From: Azotobacter paspali
GTDB taxonomy: Bacteria; Pseudomonadota; Gammaproteobacteria; Pseudomonadales; Pseudomonadaceae
Length of the DNA: 64,000 nt
Strand: one strand, 5' to 3'
NCBI RefSeq assembly: GCF_042434745.1
Contig: NZ_JBHLSS010000041.1
Under the pieces are notes generated by a model, which saw only the letters and a list, made by a program, of their open reading frames with translations, was not told where the DNA came from and searched no databases. Every line of letters begins with the position of its first letter. Within the stretch, counting starts at the first letter, position 1. Positions 46,553 through 55,967 of the stretch are shown one piece after another. Position numbers and translations under genes: made by a program.

Positions 46553-46587
46553 CAAAGAGGCCGCGCGCGTGAGCGGGCAGCCTCTTG
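46553..46587 (-). terminator. Terminator after tsf
   Basis: On the minus strand AAGAGGC (46586-46580) pairs with GCCTCTT (46561-46555) around a GC-rich loop and is followed by TGTC after CTCTTT. It lies about 25 bases after the tsf stop. Confidence 0.6.
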
Positions 46588-46611
46588 TCGGACGACGGAA
46601 TCGAAGCCGTC

Positions 46612-47481
46612 TTATTGCTTGCTGGCGGCGAGCTGGGCAGCCACTTCAGCGGCGAAGTCGACCTCGGCCCTCTCGATACCCTCGCCTACCTCGTAGCGGA
46701 CGAAGGAGACGATTTCGGCTCCAGCCTTCTTGGCCAGTTCGCCTACCTTGATGTCCGGGTCCTTGACGAACGGCTGCTCGACCAGGCTGGCTTCGGCGAG
46801 GAACTTGTTGATGCGGCCCTTGACCATGTTCTCGACAATGTTCTCCGGCTTGCCGGCGATCTTGTCGGCGTTCAGCGCCAGGAAGATTTCCTTTTCCTTG
46901 GCGACCGCCTCCTCGGACACCTGGGACGGGCTCAGGAACTGCGGGTTGCTGGCAGCCACGTGCATGGCGATTTCCTTGGCCAGCTCGGGGTTGCCGCCCT
47001 TCAGGTTGACCAGCACGCCGATGCGGTGACCATGCAGGTAGGCCCCCACCACGTCGCCCTCGACACGGGTCAGACGACGGATGTTGACGTTCTCGCCACA
47101 CTTGGCCACCAGCGCCTCGCGGGCCGACTCCCGGTCCGCGATCAGCGGAGCGGCGTCGGTCAGCTTGTCGGCGAAGGCCTTCTCGAGGCTTTCGGCGACG
47201 AAGGCCTTGAAATCTTCCTGCAGGGCCAGGAAGTCGGTCTGGGCGTTGACCTCGATGATCACGGCCGCCTTGTTGTCGTCGGACACCTTGACCGCGATGG
47301 AGCCTTCGGCGGCAATGTTGCCGGCCTTCTTAGCGGCCTTGATTGCGCCGGAGGCACGCATGTCGTCGATGGCCTTCTCGATGTCGCCGCCGGCGGCGAC
47401 CAGAGCCTTCTTGCACTCCATCATGCCCTGGCCGGTACGCTCGCGTAGCTCCTTGACCAGCGCCGCGGTAATCTCTGCCAT
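46612..47481 (-). CDS. tsf: Elongation factor Ts
   Basis: A 289-residue nucleotide exchange factor for EF-Tu. The N-terminal UBA-like part, AALVKELRERTGQGMMECKK, and the core motif AVIIEVNAQTDFLAL contacting EF-Tu are intact; the coiled-coil and C-terminal module are complete. ATG 47481 (MAEITAALV) is chosen by family match. It lies downstream of rpsB across a terminator-like hairpin, a normal regulatory layout. Confidence 0.97.
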   Translation of the reverse strand: MAEITAALVKELRERTGQGMMECKKALVAAGGDIEKAIDDMRASGAIKAAKKAGNIAAEGSIAVKVSDDNKAAVIIEVNAQTDFLALQEDFKAFVAESLEKAFADKLTDAAPLIADRESAREALVAKCGENVNIRRLTRVEGDVVGAYLHGHRIGVLVNLKGGNPELAKEIAMHVAASNPQFLSPSQVSEEAVAKEKEIFLALNADKIAGKPENIVENMVKGRINKFLAEASLVEQPFVKDPDIKVGELAKKAGAEIVSFVRYEVGEGIERAEVDFAAEVAAQLAASKQ

Positions 47482-47562
47482 GTTCGCAATCCTCTTGAAA
47501 AGGTTTTCAACCATTCCGCCCGCTGGATCGGGCGTTTCCGACCTTCAAATGTATAAAGTGGC

Positions 47563-47585
47563 AAAAAGGGGGCCTAGCCCCCTTT
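47563..47585 (-). terminator. rpsB-tsf intergenic hairpin
   Basis: On the minus strand AAAGGGGG, CTAGG loop and CCCCCTTTTT form a strong stem with T-run, 35 bases after the rpsB stop. A partial terminator between rpsB and tsf is common and sets their ratio. Confidence 0.75.
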
Positions 47586-47618
47586 CTTGCGCAGCGGGTA
47601 CCGCCTGATGTCCCGCGC

Positions 47619-48359
47619 TCAGCCTTCCGCGGCCTCGGAAGCGGCGAATTCCTCGATGAACTCGTCGCCGGTGCCGGCGTTCTGGCGGCCGCGCAGCACG
47701 GCATCGGCCACCGAGCCCAGGTACAGCTGCACGGCGCGGATGGCGTCGTCGTTACCCGGGATGATGTAGTCGACGCCCTCGGGGCTGCTGTTGGTATCGA
47801 CTACGCCGATGACCGGAATGCCCAGCTTGTTGGCTTCGGAGATGGCGATGCGCTCGTGATCGACGTCAATCACGAACATCGCGTCGGGCAGGCCGCCCAT
47901 ATCCTTGATGCCGCCCAGGCTGCGCTCCAGCTTATCCAGATCGCGGGTGCGCATCAGCGCTTCTTTCTTGGTCAGCTTGGCGAAGGTGCCGTCCTGGGAC
48001 TGGGTTTCCAGCTCGCGCAGGCGCTTGATGGAGGCACGAATCGTCTTGTAGTTGGTCAGCATGCCGCCCAACCAGCGATGATCGACGTAGGGCATGCCGC
48101 AACGGGCCGCCTCTTCACGGACCAGCCTGCCGGCTGAGCGCTTGGTGCCGACGAACAGGATCTTGTTCTTGCCCGCCGCCAGTTTCTCGACGAAGCTCAG
48201 GGCTTCGTTGAACATCGGCAGGGTCTTTTCCAAGTTGATGATGTGGATCTTGTTGCGCGCGCCGAAGATGTACCGGCCCATTTTCGGGTTCCAGTAACGG
48301 GTCTGGTGGCCGAAGTGGCAACCGGCTTTCAGCATGTCGCGCATGGTGACTTGGGACAT
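47619..48359 (-). CDS. rpsB: 30S ribosomal protein S2
   Basis: A 246-residue S2 protein of the small subunit. Signatures: MRDMLKAGCHFGHQTRYWNP, GRYIFGARNKIHIINLEKTL, FVGTKRSAGRLVREEA, and IPVIGVVDTNSSPEGVDYII. ATG 48359 follows GAGGAA. It is divergent from map; its leader is discussed separately. Confidence 0.98.
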   Translation of the reverse strand: MSQVTMRDMLKAGCHFGHQTRYWNPKMGRYIFGARNKIHIINLEKTLPMFNEALSFVEKLAAGKNKILFVGTKRSAGRLVREEAARCGMPYVDHRWLGGMLTNYKTIRASIKRLRELETQSQDGTFAKLTKKEALMRTRDLDKLERSLGGIKDMGGLPDAMFVIDVDHERIAISEANKLGIPVIGVVDTNSSPEGVDYIIPGNDDAIRAVQLYLGSVADAVLRGRQNAGTGDEFIEEFAASEAAEG

Positions 48360-48500
48360 TTCAATTCCTCGTTCGAATCGGGTTAGGCCTCCACGCATCC
48401 CGATATCCAACCCTTGCGGGCACCCAGGATACCGTGCCGATGCGTGTGTGGAGTCAATGCTCGCGAACCGCAGGTCCGCCGAGCGGCGCGTTTTATAGCA
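48360..48500 (-). promoter_or_regulatory. rpsB leader, possible S2-responsive structure
   Basis: The leader contains GGGTT and AACCC segments that can pair across about 24 bases just before the Shine-Dalgarno, plus other GC-rich complementarities. In gamma-proteobacteria S2 represses its own mRNA through a conserved leader. I see pairing potential but cannot align the full structure, so this is tentative. Confidence 0.35.
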
Positions 48501-48624
48501 CAAAAGCCGACCGCAGGCTACCGGGCGACGGGCGATGCCCCGCGCGGCGCGCAGGCGATTTGGTTTATCATCGCCCCCATTCCGAACGTATGTCCCGCGC
48601 CCCAGGCGCCGAGAGAGAGTCCGC

Positions 48625-49407
48625 ATGACCGTCACCATCAAGACGCCCGAGGAAATCGAAAAAATGCGCGTAGCCGGCCGCCTGGCCGCCGAGGTGCTGG
48701 AAATGATCGGCGAACACGTCAGGCCGGGCATCACTACCGAGGAGTTGGACCGCATCTGCCACGACTATATCGTCGACGTGCAGCACGCCATTCCCGCCCC
48801 GCTCAACTATAAGGGCTATCCCAAGTCGATCTGCACCTCCGTCAACCATGTGGTCTGTCACGGCATTCCCAACGACAAACCGCTGAAGGACGGCGATATC
48901 GTCAACCTCGACATCACCGTGATCAAGGACGGCTATCACGGCGACACCAGCATGATGTTCCTGGTCGGCAATCCCCCGGAATGGGCGAGACGCCTGTGCC
49001 AGGTGACCCAGGAATGCCTCTACAAGGGCATCGAGCTGGTGCGCCCGGGCGCCCACCTCGGCGATATCGGCGAGACGATCCAGAAGCACGCCGAGAAGAG
49101 CGGCTTCTCGGTGGTCCGCGAATACTGCGGACACGGCATCGGCGCGCTGTTCCACGAAGAGCCCCAGGTGCTCCACTACGGCCGTGCCGGCACCGGCCTC
49201 GAACTCAAGCAAGGCATGACCTTCACCATCGAGCCGATGATCAACCAGGGCCGCGCGGAAACTCGCCTGCTCGGCGACGGCTGGACCGCCATCACCAAGG
49301 ACCGCAAGCTCTCCGCCCAATGGGAGCACACTCTGCTGGTCACCGCTGGCGGCTACGAGATCCTGACCCTGCGCCGCGACGACACCATCGCGCGCACTTC
49401 GCGCTGA
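48625..49407 (+). CDS. map: Methionine aminopeptidase, type I
   Basis: A 260-residue metallopeptidase removing N-terminal methionine from nascent proteins. Metal ligands can be read in VNLDITVIKDGYHGDTSMMF (two Asp), YCGHGIGALFHEEP (His), FTIEPM (Glu) and the C-terminal WEHTLLVT (Glu). ATG 48625 follows GAGAGAG. The map gene divergent from rpsB is conserved across gamma-proteobacteria. glnD starts 13 bases downstream. Confidence 0.97.
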   Translation: MTVTIKTPEEIEKMRVAGRLAAEVLEMIGEHVRPGITTEELDRICHDYIVDVQHAIPAPLNYKGYPKSICTSVNHVVCHGIPNDKPLKDGDIVNLDITVIKDGYHGDTSMMFLVGNPPEWARRLCQVTQECLYKGIELVRPGAHLGDIGETIQKHAEKSGFSVVREYCGHGIGALFHEEPQVLHYGRAGTGLELKQGMTFTIEPMINQGRAETRLLGDGWTAITKDRKLSAQWEHTLLVTAGGYEILTLRRDDTIARTSR

Positions 49408-49420
49408 TCGAGGTGAAGTC

Positions 49421-52120
49421 ATGCCGCAGGTGGATCCCGATCTGTTCGACCCCGGACAGTTCCAGGCCGAGCTGGTCCTGAAGTCCAGCCCCATTCCCGC
49501 CTACAAGAAAGCCCTGCGGTGCGCCCGGGAAGTGCTCGATGCGCGCTTCCGGGAAGGCCGCGACATCCGCCGGCTGATCGAGGACCGGGCCTGGTTCGTC
49601 GACCAGATCCTCACCCTGGCCTGGAACCGCTTCGACTGGAGCGAGGATGCCGACATCGCCCTGATCGCCGTCGGCGGCTACGGTCGCGGCGAACTGCATC
49701 CCTACTCGGACATCGACCTGCTGATCCTGATGGACGGCGCCGACCACGAGGTGTTCCGCGAACCGATCGAGGGCTTTCTCACCCTGCTCTGGGACATCGG
49801 CCTGAAGGTCGGCCAGAGCGTGCGCTCGCTGGCCGAGTGCGCCGAAGAGGCGCAGGCTGACCTGACGGTGATCACCAACCTGATGGAGAGCCGCACCATC
49901 GCCGGTCCCGAGCACCTGCGCCAGCGCATGCAGGAAGTCACCAGCGCGCAGCGGATGTGGCCGAGCCGGGCCTTTTTCCTCGCCAAGCGCGACGAGCAGA
50001 AGACTCGCCATGCCCGCTACAACGACACCGAGTACAACCTCGAACCCAATGTCAAGGGCTCGCCCGGCGGCCTGCGCGACATCCAGACCCTGCTCTGGAT
50101 AGCCCGCCGCCAGTTCGGCACCATTAATCTGCACGCCATGGTCGGTCAGGGCTTCCTGCTGGAAAGCGAATACACCCTGCTCGCCTCCTCCCAGGAATTC
50201 CTCTGGAAGGTGCGCTACGCCCTGCACATGCTCGCCGGACGCGCCGAGGACCGCCTGCTGTTCGACCTGCAGCGGCAGATCGCCGGCCTGCTCGGCTACG
50301 AGGACAGCGACGCCAAGCTGGCGGTCGAGCGCTTCATGCAGAAGTACTACCGGGTGGTGCTCGGCATCGCCGAGCTGACCGAGCTGGTCTTCCAGCACTT
50401 CGAGGAAGTCATCCTGCCCGGCGACGCCGCCGGGCGGGTCGAACCGCTGAACGAACGTTTCCAGGTGCGCGATGGTTATCTAGAGGTCACCCACGCCAGC
50501 GTCTTCCAGGAAACGCCTTCCGCCCTGCTGGAAATCTTCGTGCTGCTGGCCCGGCGCCCGGAGATCCGCGGCGTGCGCGCCGACACCATCCGCCTGCTGC
50601 GCGACCACCGCTATCTGATCGACAACGCCTTCCGCCGCGATCCCCACAACACCGGCCTGTTCATCGAACTGTTCAAGAGCCGCCAGGGCATCCACCGCAA
50701 CCTGCGGCGCATGAACCGCTACGGCATCCTCGGGCGCTACCTGCCGGAGTTCGGCCACATCGTCGGACAGATGCAGCACGACCTGTTCCACATCTATACG
50801 GTCGACGCCCACACCCTGAACCTGATCAAGAACCTGCGCAAACTCTTCTGGCCGGAACTGGCGGAGAAATACCCGCTGGCCAGCAAACTGATCGAGAAGC
50901 TGCCCAAGCCCGAACTGATCTACCTGGCCGGGCTCTACCACGATATCGGCAAGGGCCGCGGCGGCGACCATTCGGAACTCGGCGCGGCCGACGCGCTGGC
51001 ATTCTGCGAACGCCACGACCTGCCGGCCATGGACACCCAACTGATCGTCTGGCTGGTGCGCAACCACCTGCTGATGTCCACCACCGCCCAGCGCAAGGAC
51101 CTCTCCGATCCGCAGGTGATCTTCGACTTCGCTCAGAAGGTCCGCGACCAGACTTACCTGGACTATCTCTACGTACTGACCGTGGCGGACATCAACGCTA
51201 CCAACCCGACCCTCTGGAACTCCTGGCGGGCCAGCCTGCTGCGCCAGCTCTACACCGAGACCAAGCATGCCCTGCGCCGCGGACTGGAGCAGCCGGTCGG
51301 CCGCGAGGAACAGATCCGCCAGACGCAGAAGGCCGCGCTGGACATCCTGGTGCGCAGCGGCACCGATCCCGACGACGCCGAACATCTCTGGACACAACTG
51401 GGCGACGACTACTTCCTGCGCCACACCTCCAGCGACATCGCCTGGCACACCGAGGCGATCCTTCAGCACCCGAGCAGCGGCGGACCGCTGGTGCTGATCA
51501 AGGAAACCACCCAGCGCGAGTTCGAGGGCGCCACCCAGATCTTCATCTACGCGCCGGACCAGCACGACTTCTTCGCCGTGACCGTGGCCGCCATGGACCA
51601 GCTCAACCTGAGCATCCACGACGCCCGCGTCATCACTTCGACCAGCCAGTTCACCCTCGATACCTATATAGTGCTCGACGCCGACGGCGGCTCGATCGGC
51701 GACAACCCGGCGCGCATCCAAGAAATCCGCCAGGGGCTGGTGGAAGCTTTGCGCAACCCGGCCGACTACCCCACCATCATCCAGCGCCGCGTGCCGCGCC
51801 AGCTCAAGCACTTCGCCTTCGCCCCGCAGGTCATCATCCAGAACGACGCCCTGCGCCCGGTGACCATCCTCGATATCATCGCCCCGGACCGCCCCGGCCT
51901 GCTGGCGCGGATCGGCAAGATCTTCCTGGACTTCGACCTGTCACTGCAGAACGCCAAGATCGCCACCCTCGGCGAACGGGTCGAGGACGTGTTCTTCGTC
52001 ACCGACGCGCACAACCAGCCCTTGTCCGACCCGGAACTCTGCGCCCGCCTGCAACTGGCGATCGTCGAACAACTGGCCGACGGCGACAGCTATATTCAGC
52101 CGAGCCGGATCAGCATCTGA
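49421..52120 (+). CDS. glnD: [Protein-PII] uridylyltransferase/uridylyl-removing enzyme
   Basis: An 899-residue bifunctional sensor of glutamine. The nucleotidyltransferase motif, AVGGYGRGELHPYSDIDLL, lies at about residues 83-101 and adds UMP to PII under nitrogen limitation. The HD domain that removes it has YHDIGKGRGGDHSELG at about 506-521. Two ACT domains at the C terminus (VTVAAMDQLNLSIHDARVIT and LDIIAPDRPGLLARIGKIF) bind glutamine. It acts on GlnK/GlnB and so controls nitrogen assimilation and, in diazotrophs, nitrogen fixation. Confidence 0.97.
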   Translation: MPQVDPDLFDPGQFQAELVLKSSPIPAYKKALRCAREVLDARFREGRDIRRLIEDRAWFVDQILTLAWNRFDWSEDADIALIAVGGYGRGELHPYSDIDLLILMDGADHEVFREPIEGFLTLLWDIGLKVGQSVRSLAECAEEAQADLTVITNLMESRTIAGPEHLRQRMQEVTSAQRMWPSRAFFLAKRDEQKTRHARYNDTEYNLEPNVKGSPGGLRDIQTLLWIARRQFGTINLHAMVGQGFLLESEYTLLASSQEFLWKVRYALHMLAGRAEDRLLFDLQRQIAGLLGYEDSDAKLAVERFMQKYYRVVLGIAELTELVFQHFEEVILPGDAAGRVEPLNERFQVRDGYLEVTHASVFQETPSALLEIFVLLARRPEIRGVRADTIRLLRDHRYLIDNAFRRDPHNTGLFIELFKSRQGIHRNLRRMNRYGILGRYLPEFGHIVGQMQHDLFHIYTVDAHTLNLIKNLRKLFWPELAEKYPLASKLIEKLPKPELIYLAGLYHDIGKGRGGDHSELGAADALAFCERHDLPAMDTQLIVWLVRNHLLMSTTAQRKDLSDPQVIFDFAQKVRDQTYLDYLYVLTVADINATNPTLWNSWRASLLRQLYTETKHALRRGLEQPVGREEQIRQTQKAALDILVRSGTDPDDAEHLWTQLGDDYFLRHTSSDIAWHTEAILQHPSSGGPLVLIKETTQREFEGATQIFIYAPDQHDFFAVTVAAMDQLNLSIHDARVITSTSQFTLDTYIVLDADGGSIGDNPARIQEIRQGLVEALRNPADYPTIIQRRVPRQLKHFAFAPQVIIQNDALRPVTILDIIAPDRPGLLARIGKIFLDFDLSLQNAKIATLGERVEDVFFVTDAHNQPLSDPELCARLQLAIVEQLADGDSYIQPSRISI

Positions 52121-52189
52121 ACCCAGAACCGGACGGCGGCCCGCCCCGCGCAGGGATGGCTCGCCGCCCGCGGCTACCAGGAAAGCCCC

Positions 52190-53386
52190 ATGAACGACGC
52201 CCTGAACCTTTTGCAACCCTATCCCTTCGAGAAGCTTCGCGCGCTGCTCGCCGGCGTGCAGCCGCCGGCCGGTAAGAAGCCCATCGCCCTGTCCATCGGC
52301 GAACCCAAGCACCGCTCGCCGAGCTTCGTCGTCGAGGCTCTGGCCGCCAACCTCGAACAGCTCGCGGTCTACCCCACCACCCTCGGCCTGCCGGCGCTGC
52401 GCGAAGCCATCGCCCGCTGGTGCGAGCGGCGTTTCCGGGTGCCGGCTGGCCGGCTGGACCCGGCGCGCCACGTGCTGCCGGTCAACGGCACCCGGGAGGC
52501 GCTGTTCGCCTTCGCCCAGACCGTGGTAAAGCGCACGGACAACGGCTTAGTGGTCAGCCCCAACCCCTTCTACCAGATCTACGAAGGCGCGGCCCTGCTC
52601 GCCGGGGCCACGCCGCACTACCTGCCGTGCCTTCCGGAGAACGGTTTCAATCCCGACTTCGACGCGGTACCGGCGGACGTCTGGCGGCGCTGTCAGTTGC
52701 TGTTCCTCTGCTCGCCGGGCAACCCCACCGGCGCCCTGGTGCCGCTCGCTACCCTTAAGAAACTGATCGCCCTGGCCGACGAGCACGACTTCGTGATCGC
52801 CGCCGACGAGTGCTACAGCGAGCTGTACTTCGACGAACAGAACCCGCCGCCCGGCCTGCTCACCGCTTGCGCCGAGCTGGGCCACGACGACTTCCGTCGC
52901 TGCGTGGTGTTCCACAGCCTGTCCAAGCGCTCCAACCTGCCGGGCCTGCGCTCGGGCTTCGTCGCCGGCGACGCCGAGATCCTCAAGAGCTTCCTGCTCT
53001 ACCGCACCTACCACGGCTGCGCCATGCCAGTGCCGACCCAACTGGCCAGCATCGCCGCCTGGAACGACGAAGTCCATGTGCGCGCCAACCGTGTGCTGTA
53101 CCGGGAGAAGTTCGACGCCGTGCTGGGCATCCTGCAGCCGGTGCTCGACGTCAAGCGCCCGGACGGCAGTTTCTACCTGTGGCCGCGCACTCCAGTGGAC
53201 GACCAGATCTTCACCCGTGACCTGTTCGCCCGCGAACACGTGACCGTGGTGCCGGGCGCCTACCTGTCGCGCGGCGTGGACGGCCTCAACCCCGGAGCCG
53301 ACCGCGTGCGCATGGCCCTGGTCGCCCCCCTAAACGAATGCGTGGAAGCCGCCGAACGCATCCGCGACTTCGTTCGCGCGGGCTGA
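52190..53386 (+). CDS. dapC: Succinyldiaminopimelate transaminase
   Basis: A 398-residue fold-type I PLP aminotransferase acting in lysine and peptidoglycan diaminopimelate synthesis. The PLP lysine is K246 in FHSLSKRSNLPGLRSGF. Other motifs are SIGEPKHRSP, PLP-phosphate-site NGTREALFAF and the CSPGNPTGALVP segment followed by ADECYSELYFDE. The arginine binding the carboxylate is in RVRMAL. glnD-dapC adjacency is typical of pseudomonads. Confidence 0.94.
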   Translation: MNDALNLLQPYPFEKLRALLAGVQPPAGKKPIALSIGEPKHRSPSFVVEALAANLEQLAVYPTTLGLPALREAIARWCERRFRVPAGRLDPARHVLPVNGTREALFAFAQTVVKRTDNGLVVSPNPFYQIYEGAALLAGATPHYLPCLPENGFNPDFDAVPADVWRRCQLLFLCSPGNPTGALVPLATLKKLIALADEHDFVIAADECYSELYFDEQNPPPGLLTACAELGHDDFRRCVVFHSLSKRSNLPGLRSGFVAGDAEILKSFLLYRTYHGCAMPVPTQLASIAAWNDEVHVRANRVLYREKFDAVLGILQPVLDVKRPDGSFYLWPRTPVDDQIFTRDLFAREHVTVVPGAYLSRGVDGLNPGADRVRMALVAPLNECVEAAERIRDFVRAG

Positions 53387-53413
53387 GCGGCGCCCCTCGC
53401 CCGCCGTTCGCCC

Positions 53414-55051
53414 TCAAGTGCTACGGAACAGCCGCGCCTCGCTGATGTCCAGCTCGCGCAGGATCTCGCCGAGCAAGTCGTCGTCGACCTGATGGCGACG
53501 GCGCAAACGGTATAGCTCCAGGCGCTGGGAACGCAGCGCCTGCAGACGCAGGCGCTGCTCCAGCGCATTCATCTGACGCAGGCGCGTACGCGCCTCCACG
53601 GAATCGTCGGGCTCCAGTTGCTGGCGGTATTCGGCCATAATCTTCGCCTTGACCTCGGCCGCCAGGGCCATCTCCTCGGGACTCAGGCCGGGCTCCTCGC
53701 TCTGCGCCTCCAGGGCGCGGATTGCAGCCTCGACAGTCTTTACCCGGTTGCGGCGCAACTCCTGCTCGCGCGCCTCCCCGTTGTCCACCGGCAGGCCGCG
53801 CAGCAGCAGCGGCAGACCGAGGGTGGCGACCAGCAGCGACAGCAGGATCACTCCGGCGGCGACGGAGATCAGCAAATCGCGCTGCGGAAAGGCTTCGCCA
53901 TTGCCCAGCAGCAACGGCAGCGACAGCACGCTGGCCAGGGTCACGGCACCGCGTACCCCACCCAAGGTGAGCAGCGCCGCCAGGCGCAGCGACGACTGCC
54001 CGGCGAAGCTGCTGGGCAGGCCGCGCCAACGGCGCAGCGCACCGGACACCAGCCAGTAAAGCCAGGTCCAGACGAAACTCAGCAGGATCAGCGCTAGGAA
54101 CACCTGGCCGACGAGGAGTCCCAACTCGACGGTGCTCGCCCAGAACAGCTCGCCCTCTTTTAGCGTGACCTTGACGATGTCCGGCAACTGCAGGCCGAGC
54201 AGCAGGAAAATCAGGCCGTTGAAGGTGAACTCCAGCAGCGCCCATACGCTGCGGTTGAGCAGCCGCGTGGTGGTCTGCCGCGGCAGCAGATCGAGACGGC
54301 TCTGCATCATGCCCGCCGCCACCGCCGAGAGAATCCCGGAGACGCCCAGATGCTCGGCCGCCACGTAGGCAGCGAACGGCAGCAGCAGCATGAACATCAC
54401 GTGCGGCGCCGGCTCCTCCCAGCCGAACCCGATCATCCAAGCCCGGAAACGCCCGAGCACATAGCTCAGGGCCACCCCGACCGCTAGCCCGCCGAGGGCC
54501 ACCAGGACGAACTCCAGACCGGCCTCGGCTAGGGAAAACGAGCCGGTCAGGGCAGCCGCCACGGCGAACTTGAAAGCCACCAAGCCGGAAGCGTCGTTCA
54601 TCAGCGCCTCGCCCTGGAGGATGTTCATCAAGGTGCGCGGCAGACGACCATGGGCGATCGCCGACACCGCCACGGCATCGGTGGGCGACAGCACCGCCGC
54701 CAGGGCAAAGGCCACCGCCAGCGGGATGTCGGGGAACAGCAGATGGATCAGCCAGCCGGCGCCGAGCACGGTGAACAACGCCAAGCCGAAGGCCAGTAGC
54801 AGAATCGGCGTGCGCAACCGCCAGAACTCGCCCTTGGGCATCCGCCAGCCGTCGACGAACAGCAAGGGCGGAATGAACAGCAGCAGGAACAGTTCGGGAT
54901 CGAGCCGCACGTGCAGACCGAACCCCGGCAGCGCCAGCAGGGCGCCGATGGCGATCTGGATGAGCGGCAGGGGAATGGGGATGAACTGCGCAGTGATGCG
55001 CGTGCCGCCGACGACCAGCAGCATGATCAGAATCGTATAGAGAAGTTGCAT
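53414..55051 (-). CDS. Na+/H+ antiporter, CPA1 (NhaP/YjcE) type
   Basis: A 545-residue monovalent cation/proton antiporter with about twelve membrane helices (residues 1-410) and a charged cytoplasmic tail (about 420-545) rich in Glu, Arg and Leu. Ion-site motifs are AAVLSPTDAVAVSAIAHGRL and LMNDASGLVAFKFAV. It is convergent with dapC (27-base gap), matching the Pseudomonas order. It marks the conserved edge; beyond it lies accessory DNA. Confidence 0.9.
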   Translation of the reverse strand: MQLLYTILIMLLVVGGTRITAQFIPIPLPLIQIAIGALLALPGFGLHVRLDPELFLLLFIPPLLFVDGWRMPKGEFWRLRTPILLLAFGLALFTVLGAGWLIHLLFPDIPLAVAFALAAVLSPTDAVAVSAIAHGRLPRTLMNILQGEALMNDASGLVAFKFAVAAALTGSFSLAEAGLEFVLVALGGLAVGVALSYVLGRFRAWMIGFGWEEPAPHVMFMLLLPFAAYVAAEHLGVSGILSAVAAGMMQSRLDLLPRQTTTRLLNRSVWALLEFTFNGLIFLLLGLQLPDIVKVTLKEGELFWASTVELGLLVGQVFLALILLSFVWTWLYWLVSGALRRWRGLPSSFAGQSSLRLAALLTLGGVRGAVTLASVLSLPLLLGNGEAFPQRDLLISVAAGVILLSLLVATLGLPLLLRGLPVDNGEAREQELRRNRVKTVEAAIRALEAQSEEPGLSPEEMALAAEVKAKIMAEYRQQLEPDDSVEARTRLRQMNALEQRLRLQALRSQRLELYRLRRRHQVDDDLLGEILRELDISEARLFRST

Positions 55052-55122
55052 GGGATGCGGGAAGAGGCGCTTGAGAAGTTCCCAGTCTACCCCTCAAGCA
55101 AAGCGGCGAGAATTCACCATGG

Positions 55123-55967
55123 TCAAGTTCCGTCGCTCCGGCGACGTGTTATCTGTCGCAGCGCGACGCCGAGCGCCAACATGTGCTGCCGCTTGATGCC
55201 GACCCCGTGCTCTTTCATCTCTTCCCACACACCCTGCCAGCCGCCCAGTTCGATGCGTTCCAGATGGGCGGTCTGCCGGAACTGGTCGGCATAGTCCTCG
55301 CGATTGCCCTTATCGAGCAGGCACGATGCTGGTTCCGGCAGCAGCAGGAAATCGGCGCGCGGCAGGCCGGCCGCGATGCACAGGCCGGCCAGGTCGTAGT
55401 CGGCGAACACGCCGACGCGCACCGCCGCCGGCAGCGCGCCGAGCAAACGCCGGGCGCCACGCGCCAGATTGCCGTGACCGCGATAGAGGATCAGGCCGTC
55501 GGCCAGCCCGGCCGGGGTCCGGTAGCCCTCCCAGTCATCGAAGCTATCGAGATTTTCGATCACCAGTACTTAGACAACGGCGGAAAGGTCCAGGCTCTCC
55601 AACGGCACGCGTAGGCTCAGGCCGACAGGGTCGGCAACGGCGTGGGCAGACGCCCCTTGAGCAGCACGAAGCCGTCGTCGGGGCGCTGGCGGGCGGTCTT
55701 CTCGTCGATGAAACCCTGTGCAGCCGCCTGCGGGCGATTACCGCGTGGAGCGCTGGCCAACAGGTTTGCGGCACCGCTCGCGCACTCGGCCGCCCGGCGC
55801 AGGACACGCAGCATGGCATCGTCGAAGTAAAGGCTGTTTCCCCGTGGCTCGCCAACCTCCTGCTCTTCCCGGATGAACTGCCAGGTCGCATCGAGCGGTA
55901 CCCTGTGGCGCCGATTGCGCAACAGGCTGTGGATGGCCTGCAAGTGATGCGCGCTCAGGCCAGCCAC
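55123..55967 (-). pseudogene. jetD: jetD/mksG-like Toprim nuclease gene, frameshifted and with an internal stop
   Basis: The fourth gene of the Jet operon. The first frame, probably from GTG 55967 overlapping jetA by 13 bases, encodes HHLQAIHSLLRNRRHRVPLD through RQRPDDGFVLLKGRLPTPLP and stops at TGA 55619. The expected continuation is in another frame: LSLRVPLESLDLSAVV, then TAA at 55572-55570, then VLVIENLDSFDDWEGY. The last part holds the Toprim hallmarks: Glu in VIENLDSF, the ILYRGHGN strand, and the DxD motif in VGVFADYDLAGL. So one frameshift and one nonsense codon separate the N-terminal part from the catalytic part. JetD is the nuclease subunit that cuts circular plasmid DNA in Wadjet systems. 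Confidence 0.75.
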
